NCBI GenBank assembly: GCA_002786025.1
Contig: NHNW01000021.1
Location: forward strand, 310,001 to 374,000
Reading direction: 5' to 3'
DNA length: 64,000 nt
DNA from: Zasmidium citrigriseum
Lineage: Eukaryota > Ascomycota > Dothideomycetes > Mycosphaerellales > Mycosphaerellaceae
This document shows positions 43,400 to 52,396 of the stretch, one piece after another (position 1 is the stretch's first letter; each line of letters begins with the position of its first letter). Under the pieces are notes generated by a model. That model did no database searches and was not told the origin of the DNA. It saw only the letters and a list, made by a program, of their open reading frames with translations. Position numbers and translations under genes: made by a program.

Positions 43400-45575
43400 T
43401 CTCTAATATACGGGTAAGTAATAATCTAGCCTAGCTATAGGTTAATAAATCCCTAAACTTTAATAGTAAAGGCAGCTACTACCGAGTTACCTATAAACAC
43501 TACGCTTCTTCCTAGTACTTACGAGAGATTATAAGAGTTATTAAGCACTTATAACGGTATAAGAGATTATCTACTAAAGATAGAGTAAGATAGAAAGTAA
43601 GGTAAGAATAAGATAAGCAATAGTCTTAAAGCGTTGTCTAAAGCACTTTAGCTCTATAGAAAGCTTCTATAAGCGATTAAGCTATAGCCTAGCGCCTCTA
43701 TATAGAGTAGGTTTTTACTACTAGACTTCTATTATATACTATAGGCTATCCTACCTTTATTAAACTATATAAATACCTTAGCCTAGGGGTATCGATACCC
43801 TCGAGGACATAGGTTAGAACTATACTCCTTAAGAAGGCCTACGAGCGAACTAAAGTAGTAGTCTTTCGAGCTATTAAGAATACTAAGTTTATAAGCCTTA
43901 TATCCGATAGATAGACTAATAACCGCAATAAAGTAGTTATTAACTACCTTATTAACGTAGAGGGCTAGACAATGTTTATTAAAAGCGTTACTACTAGTTT
44001 AGACAGACATAACGCAACGTATATTACTAATAGTATAATTAAGGTTATTCTTAAGATTAGACTATATAAAGTTCGCTCTTCGATAACCGATAATACGAGT
44101 ATAATACTTATAGTAATAAGGATCGTAGTAAAGAAGTTTCTAACGCTTATTACCCTTAGCTACTATACTTATTAATTAAACCTATTAGTTTAAGACTAGT
44201 TTAATAAATCTAGCCTATAGTATCTATAATAGATACGCTTCCTTAACGTTACTAAATACTTTAAGAAGTACTCTATTATAACCTATGTCGTAACTAAGTA
44301 GGCTATAGTCTTAGATATCCCCTTTAAAGCGTTCTAGTTACTAGGTAAGACTCGTTAGTAAGGGAAATTAAATACTATACTTATACTACGAGCAAACTAG
44401 AAAGTAATACAACTTACTATTATATAGGATAACTTTCTAGGCCTAAAGCCTTCTATAAAGGAGAAAGCGAAGGCTAAGACTATTATAAGAGTAATAATAA
44501 GCTTATAGGCTACTAAGTTCCTCTAGAAGTTAATTAAGATCTTAGAACCTTTACTAAAGATTACGATTAGACTAGAAACTAATAAGAGTAAGATTAGCTT
44601 CGTCTATACCTATTAGATCTATATTAAGACTAAGACTCTAAAGAGCCCTTTACTTACCTAAGATATATAGTAGAAGGTAACTAATCGATTAAAGAAGGCA
44701 TTCTATCTAGTAATAGTACTAGCCTATCTTATAGATCTAATTGTAAGGGCAAGATATCTAGTTAATATACCTTATAGCTTAATTAAATAGTTCTATAAAT
44801 AGCTTAAAGATATACTTTAGAAGGATAATCCTATAGATTAATTAAAGGCTAGACTTAGAAGGACATATAACCTAATTAATTACCTTAAAGACAAGACTAG
44901 AATCTTCGAGGATAAGATTATTTAGGCTTTAATAAGTAATAATAAGGGCTTTAATCTCTTTAAATAGTAGGATTATTAGGTAGATCTAGAGCTAGACTTT
45001 ATATAACTCTATAAGATCGTACTATTAATCTCTCTAATAATAGGTACTATAGAGAGGAACTAGTCCTCCTTTAGATTTATCTATAACCTATAGAGGAATA
45101 GGTTAGGTAATAAGAAGGCGGAGAAACTAGTCTTCTTATATTATAACTTAAAGCTTAAACTACCTAAGGAGGATACTAACGAAGGGATTAGTCTATCTAA
45201 AATAGATAGGGGTGTTTTTAGAGAGCTTAAGAAGCTATAGACATATAATAAGGAATCTAGTAATAAATCTAATAAGGAATCTAATAATAAAATAGAGGTT
45301 AGAGAGGGTATTAATAGTATAGAGCTAAAGGAATCTTCCGTAATGCCTTAGGATACTAGGGTTAGAGAGGAATTAGATAATAGGGTTATTAGGGTTAGCT
45401 CTAGAGGGATTAGAGAAGGGATTAGAGGTATTAAACTACTAAGAATCCCTAAGCTTAACGGGTTTTCGGCCTTATAGGATACTAATACCTTCTATAATAA
45501 CATAATAGAGGATCTAGTAGATTTTAAAATAAATAAGGAAATATATAAGGAGTTAGGAAGTTTATTAGGTCTTTA
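43400..45575 (+). pseudogene. hAT transposase relic (BED finger, DUF659, C-terminal dimerisation)
   Basis: Translation of the plus strand, reading through RIP-type stops, shows three hAT hallmarks in order. At about 43,461-43,570 there is a BED-finger-like stretch in which the expected cysteines now read Tyr (TYKHY, then KHL and RY), as TGY-to-TAY change would give. At about 43,870-44,130 is a DUF659 core (SLISDR, TNNRNKVVINYLI, a TDN triplet). At about 45,030-45,160 is the dimerisation motif (IERN, stop, SSFRFIYN, then RNRLGNKKAEKLVF). Stops occur mostly where Trp or Gln codons are expected. A Ser/Glu/Lys-rich tail follows. Exact ends and any introns cannot be fixed. Confidence 0.88.
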
Positions 45576-45960
45576 AGTAGTTTGAAAATATAAATGCTAG
45601 CTTTTAAGGATTATATATAAAATTTCTATATAAGCTAAAAAGCTAAATATATATAAAAACATCCTTATAGTATACAAACTTACTCTATACATATAAAAAC
45701 TGCTTTTAGAGTTTTTAATAGACCCTAAAAGACCTAATATGTAGTAGTCTATCGGAAAATATGTAAAAGGAAGCTATAGTTTCGCTCTAAAGGAGGTTTA
45801 GTTACCTAATCTATACCTTTAAACCTAGTATTATATACCTATTTATATACTCTTTAACGAGATACTTATAAGTAAGCTAAAATGCGGGGTAAGTATAGAC
45901 TAGCTAGCTATTATAAAACTTAGCTACTACTCTTTAATCCTTTCTCTTCTAATCTACCTT
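45576..45960. other. Spacer between the two relic genes of the hAT element
   Basis: About 385 bp of very AT-rich DNA between the transposase relic and the second gene. No coding pattern. It may have held the 3' end of the first gene and the promoter of the second. Confidence 0.4.
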
Positions 45961-45965
45961 CCTAA

Positions 45966-47000
45966 CTTCTATTATAGCCCCCTAATCCCTCTAAAGTCCC
46001 TACCCCCTTTAAAGCTTCTAAAGCTTCTTCTAAAGTTACTTAGAAGAACTACTCTACTATTACTATAGCTACTCTACCGAAGCTAGCTAACCTTCTAGAC
46101 CTCTCTAGCCTATAGGAGCTTAAGTCTAGTATATCTTCTAGAGAAACTTTAGCTATAGTTTACTAACCTTAAATAGCCTTTAACCTTAAGATCTAGTTTA
46201 CTAAGGCCTATATTACGTATATCTTTACGAACCTTAGAACCTATACTAAGGATCTTAATAAGGAGCTTAAGACTAATATTAGCGACGCCGCTATAACCCC
46301 TATCTACGAGATCGACTATAATAAGAAGGCTAGTAAGGAGACTAAACTCTCTAAATTTAATAACTACCTTACCTACTTTATCGGCTAGATCTCTTAAGGC
46401 CGTATCTAGAAAGGTAATGTCGGCGACTCTAAGGATATTGTCTATAAGGAGTATAGTAAGGGTAACGGCAAGTTTAGCTCCTATATATAGGTAAAGGATA
46501 GCCTTAGAGATACGCTCTTTAAGGGTAGCTATATAAACTATATCTTCGGTAGTTCTAGCGCTAAGTACTCTCTCGCCTCTAGTAAGTTATATTTAGCCTA
46601 TTAAAGGAGCTTTACTAATAACTTTATAGACTCTAGACAGGTCTAGTACCGTACTATAAAGGTTACTAAGTAGTCTAAAGAATTTAGTACTAAGGCTACT
46701 AGCTACTACCTTCGTATCCCTGTCTCTACTAGCCTTAAGTTTAATACCGCTAAAGATATTATTACTATTATTAAAGCCCTTAATAGCTATACTAACTTCT
46801 TCTCTACCTACGCTATTAAGAGTAAGCTTAAGACCGTTAAGAAGGCTATCGAGGATCTAGACGATCTTCTATATATCTTTAAGGACGACGATAAGGAGTC
46901 TAAGGAGGATAGTAAGGGCTCTAGAGAGGAGTCTAGAGAGGGCTCTAGAGAGTCTAAGGACGGAGAGGACGAGGATAAGGGCATAGCTAATATCGACTAA
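45966..47000 (+). pseudogene. Second gene of the hAT element, unrecognised, RIP-inactivated
   Basis: One plus-strand frame, interrupted only by TAG/TAA codons of RIP type, runs to TAA at 46,998-47,000 (about 340 codons). It begins Pro/Ser/Lys-rich (PNPSKVPTP), continues through a mixed region (FTKAYITYIFTNLRTYTKDLNKE, ITPIYEIDYNKK, LRDTLFKGSYINYIFG) and SYYLRIPVSTSLKFNTAKD, and ends in an acidic Asp/Glu/Ser/Lys tail. The relic at the left window edge carries a related C-terminus, so the gene is a regular part of this transposon family. I find no similarity to transposase, helicase, protease or gag motifs. The long frame surviving RIP argues it was once protein-coding. Confidence 0.65.
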
Positions 47001-47119
47001 GTCCTTATAATACTACTATAATAAGTACTTTAAGTACTTAAACTACTATATTAGAGAGGAGTTTATAGCGTAAAGGAGCGCTAAGATACCCCTTAATACT
47101 TCTAAGAATAGATTAGTTC

Positions 47120-47215
47120 CATTGCTAACATAATTGTTACACATTGTCATAGTCACCGTGCTGTGACAAACTCTTCTGTAACAGTGACACTAATTTGGAA
47201 AAGTACAGTGACAAT
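47120..47215. repeat. Right subterminal GTCAC/GTGAC cluster
   Basis: One GTCAC, three GTGAC and several one-base variants (GTCAT, GTAAC, GTTAC) in the last ~100 bp. Like the left cluster it is not RIP-mutated, but it is sparser. Confidence 0.65.
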
Positions 47216-47224
47216 GCAACCCTA
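47208..47224 (-). repeat. Right terminal inverted repeat
   Basis: Minus-strand reading TAGGGTTGCATTGTCAC, partner of 43,215-43,231. Confidence 0.88.
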
Positions 47225-47232
47225 GGCGTGTC
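47225..47232. repeat. Right 8-bp target-site duplication
   Basis: GGCGTGTC immediately after the terminal CCCTA; identical to 43,207-43,214. Confidence 0.93.
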
Positions 47233-48535
47233 GCCGTCATGCGCACCAACAGCCGGCGAGGGCACCAGAGCCGAGCTCATCAGACGACAACGGCCGCTGC
47301 ACCGCGAGGCTGTTGTTAGTATTATTATTGTTCCCCTTAAACTCACTGAAAAGCTCCGGTCCATGCCCATGAAAGGACCGATGACGTGGCGGGGAAGACA
47401 TGGAATTTCCAGCATCATTTTCTCGAGCACTTCCGCGAATATCGGGTTGGATCCGATCGCTTGCGATTGCATTCTGGAAGGCCCTGCGTTCTGCCGGCTC
47501 CTGGAGTTCGTCTCAGGTACGATCGTTGCTGTCTCGATGCCCTGCCGCTTGCCGCCATCGAACAACCATCAGGGCTGGTAAGCGCCCAAAAGGCTTCAAA
47601 TGGGCCGACCACGGCTCACCTGCCATGTGCGCCTGCATGAATACAGATTCGAGACTACCGCCGCTGACATTCCAACTCGAAAGGATGCTGAATGTTATGG
47701 TCGGCTGTTTGACCGGGACCGACAGGCCGAAGAGGCCAGGCTCCTGTACTGAGTGTCACGCCCCGGTCGTTGCTCAACATCCGGGATAGAGAGAATGGCA
47801 TCGGAAGTGTCCTCTTGACGGGCCACAAGACGTGGGTGTTGAAGAATAGGCCGCGGTGTTGGTGAAGAGAGAGTATCCGCAACATCAAGATCAAGGTAGG
47901 GGCGAACGAGCGGGCTGCCGTCCGGCTGGCGGGCGAGCCCGAGCTGCTTTGGTTTGGGGAGAGGGCAGACCAGCGACTTTCCTTCATTCTTCGTTCGGCG
48001 TTTCCTTCACAGTCACTTGCACCAGCAACAAAGCCAAGCTGGGCTGTTCTCACAAGGGTCTCCATCCCTATATCCACAACGACAATATCGAAGGCATTTG
48101 GAGACGGAATTCTGCGGTTTTGGTGAGAGTATGGATCCGGTCACATGCGTCTTCAGATAGTGTAGCACGTACTTATACAAGAAGAACAGTCTCCACGCAG
48201 TCTTCAATCGTCGTAATCGCCGCCGCTCCAAACAGTCATCCGCCTGCTCGCCGCCTTGAGAGAGTCGTGAGAGTTGTTGCCGCCTGCCGATCGAGCAAGA
48301 ACCCGCCGCCCACAGATGGTTGCCCTACCCTCGCCGCGAAGCCCTTTGTGATTCACGACGGCCCATTCACTTTCGCCGTGCTGGGGGAGGAGAGGCAGTG
48401 AGGCAGTGGCTGGTGGCATGTGCGCAGGACCGGCTGTTGTCTTGAGAATTTGCCCGTGACGCTGTCGCCGTCTCAACTTCTCCGCTTGGCAGCTTTGTGC
48501 CTGCTCCACCACCGCCCACCCAACAACAACCCAAC
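47233..48535. promoter_or_regulatory. Region between the transposon and set2
   Basis: 1.3 kb of normal composition holding the set2 promoter and 5' UTR. A 181-codon frame at 47,856-48,401 has no family features and is treated as chance. No RIP spillover is evident beyond the element end. Confidence 0.5.
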
Positions 48536-51461
48536 ATGGCGGGCCGCACTGTCAAACAGGAGCGATTGGAGTCGGAGGTGCGAGACATGAAGCTGAAAGA
48601 GGAAGACACCGACGTGGACATGGATACTGTCGCTCCGGTAGAGTCGCCAGACGAAGAGGGCTCGGCCTCAGCAGGCGGTGTGGGCAGTGGTGCCGGCACG
48701 CCGTCTGGTATCAAGCGACAGTCACGGTCGCCTGTCAAGCAGCAGCGTGCTTTCGACTCGCCTGGCATCAAGTCCGATCAGGAAGAAACCATCGGGGGCG
48801 AGGTCACGCTCAAGCTGGAGCCAGGTAAGCCGCCAAAGCTGGCTAGGTCAACTTCCCACAAGGTCGAGAAGCGCCCGCCGCCACTATTCTTTGACTACGA
48901 AGACAAGACGCCCGAAGCACGAGACACTTTCAGTGTTCTCGACGAGTGTACATATGGCAACAAGTATCTGGGCACCACCGAGCATGCGCTGGAGTGCGAC
49001 TGCGCTGAGGAGTGGGGTAAGTCAATTTCTTATATTCTGGCAATGAAGACATTACTCGTCGTATGGCTGTCTAACAACATCTACAGACTCATCGACTCGT
49101 TCCAACCATGCCTGCGATGAAGATTCTGACTGCATCAACCGCGCCACCAAAATGGAATGCGTCGGGGATTGCGGGTGCGGCACCAACTGCCAGAACCGAC
49201 GCTTCCAGCTCAAACAGTACGCCAACGTCACCGTCATCAAGACCGAGAAGAAAGGCTACGGACTCCGCACAAACACTGATCTTCGAGCGAACGACTTCAT
49301 TTTCGAATACATTGGCGAGGTCATAGGCGAGAATGTCTTCCGTCGGCGGATGCAACAATACGACGATGAAGGTATCAAGCACTTCTACTTCATGTCTCTT
49401 ACCAAAGGAGAATTTGTGGATGCAACGAAGAAGGGCAACCTTGGCCGCTTCTGCAATCATTCCTGCAACCCGAATTGCTATGTCGACAAATGGGTGGTCG
49501 GGGACAAGCTACGAATGGGCATCTTTGCCGAGCGAAAGATTCGCGCTGGAGAAGAGCTCGTGTTCAACTACAACGTCGACCGCTATGGTGCTGAGCCGCA
49601 GCCCTGCTATTGTGCGGAACCAAACTGTACTGGTTTCATTGGCGGCAAGACTCAAACAGAGCGCGGTACTAAACTTTCGAACACAATCATCGAGGCCTTG
49701 GGTATCGACGATGCGGAAGCATGGGACACAGCCGTGGCGAAGCGACCTCGCAAGAAGAAAGCAGGTGAAGATGACGAGGAGTATGTCAACAACGTCGAGC
49801 CTAGAGGTCTTGACGAAGAAGGCGTCAACAAAGTCATGTCTTCACTCATGCAGTGCAAGGAGAAGTGGATCGCCGTCAAGCTGCTTACCCGTATTCAACG
49901 TGCCGACGACGAGAAGGTGCGGAATCGTGTCGTACGCTTCCACGGTTATCGAATCCTCAAGAGTGCGCTGTCGACGTTCAAAGACGATGTCAACGTGTGC
50001 TTGCAGATTCTCGACATTCTGGATAAGATGCCGCGACTCACACGCAACAAGATCCAGGACTCGAAGATCGAGGATGCTGTCAAAGAACTTGTGGAGCATG
50101 AGGACGAGAGGGTGGTCTCACAGGCGAAGACATTGCTTGAGGCATGGGGTAAGCTTGAGATTGCATATCGGATACCGCGCATGAAGAGAGATCCAAATGC
50201 CACAGCCCCCGATCGAAAGGCTGAGCGACTTGATCGACGTGACGACGACCGACGGCGGAGCAAATCGAGATCAAAGTCAAAATCGCCAGAACGGATACAA
50301 GCACCGACTGGACCTCGAAGCAATGCCCCTCAACGAGCTGCCGGCTATCGACCTCCTCCCCGATTTCGACCTCCGCCTCCCGGTGGTGCCCTGCCGGCTG
50401 GATGGTTCGAAGCCACTGCCGCGAACAATGGCTCGACATACTACTACAACTCTAGTGGCATTACCACCTGGCAGCGGCCCACCATCCCTGCCGCTGCCGC
50501 ACCACCTCCACCTCCACCAAAGGCTGTTTCCGATCAGCAAATGCTGCAAGATCTTATCAAGAACATTGTGGCGACAAAGAAGGAGACAGCTAAGCAGCCA
50601 TCAGCGACCGCAACTCCCGTTGAGACCCCTAAGAAGGAGCGCAAGGAGGAGAAATGGCGGTCATACCCGGTGGAAAAGCAGAAGAAGCTATATGAAGGTA
50701 CATTGCAGCCACATATCATGCATGTGGTAGGCAAGTACAAGCACAAGCTGGCAAAGGACGATTTGAAACGCTGGGCAAAGGAGTTTGCAAAGCAGATGGT
50801 CGAGTCTGACTTCAAGAAGAACCGTGTCGAAGATCCGAACAAGATCAGCGACAAGAAGGCCAAAGATGTGAAGAAGCACGCTCAGACATTCTTCGAGAAA
50901 GCGGTCAAGAAGAAGGAGGCCGCAGAGCAGAAGAAGTCCGAAAAGAAGGCAAAGAAAGACGATGGTAGCAACACACCACTCGGCTCGCCTCCAGCACCTG
51001 GCAGTCCAGTGCTTGTGGAAGACGATGGTGTGGCTTCCGATCATGACATGGATGACGATGCGACGCCCGGAGGATCGGCTCAGAGTCCCGCGGCGCTGAA
51101 GCGACGATACGAACAGCTGGCGACAGAAGACGATTCCATTCTCAAGAAGCAGCGTACTGATGCTATGGACGCACCCCCTCCGCCTCCACCGCCGCCTCCG
51201 CCTGCCGATGGCGACGACATGGAAACCGAACAACCCACTCCAACGATGAATGCCGACGACTCTGATCTTGGATTCTCGATCAAAGGCGCCGCCTCCTCGC
51301 AAAGTCGGCCAGTCTCCAGAAACGGACATCTGGCCACACCTCCCACGACTGGCTCTCCCGATCGCGACGAGGCCGAGAAGGCGCAGCAAAAGGCCAACTT
51401 TGCGGGCATGAATCCGGATAGAATGCGGCAGCTTGGCATCATGGACGGCGCGAGCCAGTGA
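48536..51461 (+). CDS. set2: Histone H3 lysine-36 methyltransferase Set2
   Basis: Exons 48536-49016 and 49087-51461 (70-nt intron, phase 1) give 951 residues. Domain order is complete. AWS cysteines lie around 170-200 ([12 protein letters not shown]...[13 protein letters not shown]). The SET domain follows to ~325, with NHSCNPNC near 284 (cofactor and pseudoknot motif) and FNYNVDRYG near 319. Post-[17 protein letters not shown] is near 334, a TFIIS N-like helical region at about 400-520, a WW domain at about 595-625 ([20 protein letters not shown]...TTWQRP), and an SRI domain at about 692-767 ([22 protein letters not shown]...[14 protein letters not shown]), which binds the phosphorylated RNA polymerase II tail. 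Set2 methylates H3K36 during elongation. Start ATG 48536 begins MAGRTVKQE. The C-terminus holds a proline run. Confidence 0.96.
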
Positions 51462-51711
51462 TACCCTTTTTGTATTAATCTGTTCCCTTCTGGCTGGCGT
51501 TGAGTATTACCAGCAGCATCTTCTTCTCAGGCACAGGCATTTGGTGGGGGTTGCTGCATTGAACCGGGATCCAGTACAGAGAGGCAGGGTCCAGCCAGGG
51601 AGTAGAGTAGTAATGCTGTATATTAGGTCGTAGTCGTCACAACAGAGCAGCTTGTCTCCGAGCTGATTGGAAATGGGCATTTGGAAAACCGTCCTTCGCG
51701 TCGGGCATTTT

Positions 51712-52182
51712 TCAATCCTCAAACAAATCCTCTCCCGCCTTCCCACCCGCACTTTCAGCATTCCAACTACTCCACCCCTTCACCCTCCAGCCCTCCCTCT
51801 GCCCGTTCACCCATCCACCCGTCGCCGCAGCCACCGCCGCACGATCCTCCGCCTGCACGCGAATCCACACGTCCCTGCCCTCCAATTTCAGAATATCGAA
51901 AGGGATCGCCGAGCCGTGGAGTCCGAGGAATGAGGATAGGGCGGAGGTGATGTGCATTGTTGCGGTCATTATGTCGAGATTTCCGGTGGTTTTGGGGGAG
52001 AGGTGTTGGAGGCGGATGTAGGACCAGGTTGGGTGCCGGATGGAGAATTGGGTTACTGTGGGTTTTGGTTTGTTGCGTTTTTTGCGTTTCTTGCCGGTGG
52101 ACTGAGTTGTGGTTGTTTGAGCTGTTGATGTGGGTTCCACTGGAGCGTCGGGGAGGTGCTCTGGATCTGGATCGGTGGACAT
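51712..52182 (-). CDS. pop8: RNase P/MRP protein subunit Pop8-like
   Basis: Intronless, 156 residues. After a basic, Thr/Lys-rich N-terminus (GKKRKKRNKPKP) comes the small Pop8-like domain: PTWSYIRLQHL, MHITSALSSFLGLHGSAIPFDILKLEGRDVWIRVQAEDRAAVAAATGGW, WRVKGWSSW. The SAIPFDILKLEGRDVWIRV block is typical of Pezizomycotina Pop8 as I know it. Pop8 is a small, poorly conserved subunit of nuclear RNase P and RNase MRP that binds with Pop6/Pop7-type partners. The gene converges on set2 (251 bp between stops) and lies 215 bp from the gpi13 3' end. Confidence 0.8.
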   Translation of the reverse strand: MSTDPDPEHLPDAPVEPTSTAQTTTTQSTGKKRKKRNKPKPTVTQFSIRHPTWSYIRLQHLSPKTTGNLDIMTATMHITSALSSFLGLHGSAIPFDILKLEGRDVWIRVQAEDRAAVAAATGGWVNGQREGWRVKGWSSWNAESAGGKAGEDLFED

Positions 52183-52396
52183 TTTGATGTTTGATGGTGT
52201 GTTGGAGGAAAGACGAGGTGCTTGGTGGCATGTGAAGTCGAGCCCTCAAATTTCGAGCTAAACTTTATTTGGGCTTCACCAAATGTTGGTGGAGTCCTCC
52301 TAGGCACGATACATACGCTCGTCTTGAGACGAATTGACATTGGACTTTCACATATTCATTGAAACCGATGTACATTACTCTACAACATCTACACCC

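Larger units (their letters stand above)
43215..47224 (+). mobile_element. Complete, RIP-inactivated hAT transposon (4,010 bp)
   Basis: Bounded by perfect 8-bp duplications and imperfect terminal inverted repeats: TAGGGTTGGAGCGTCAC on the left, TAGGGTTGCATTGTCAC at the right end (14 of 17 identical). The YARNG-type TAGGG start fits hAT. Internally about 43,320-47,110 is AT-rich with nearly all CpA and TpG lost while CpG survives, as RIP produces. Two degenerate genes lie on the plus strand: a hAT transposase and an unrecognised second gene. The outer ~100 bp at each end keep CpA/TpG and carry clustered GTCAC/GTGAC motifs. No intact protein remains, so it is not autonomous. It sits in the divergent gap between the AT-hook gene and set2. 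Confidence 0.93.

Noticed and set aside
43972..44175. 67-codon frame inside the AT-rich element as an independent gene
   Set aside because: It is simply a RIP-surviving stretch of the DUF659 part of the transposase relic.
47856..48401. 181-codon frame upstream of set2
   Set aside because: No ATG at its start, no recognisable motif, and it occupies the expected set2 promoter and 5' UTR.
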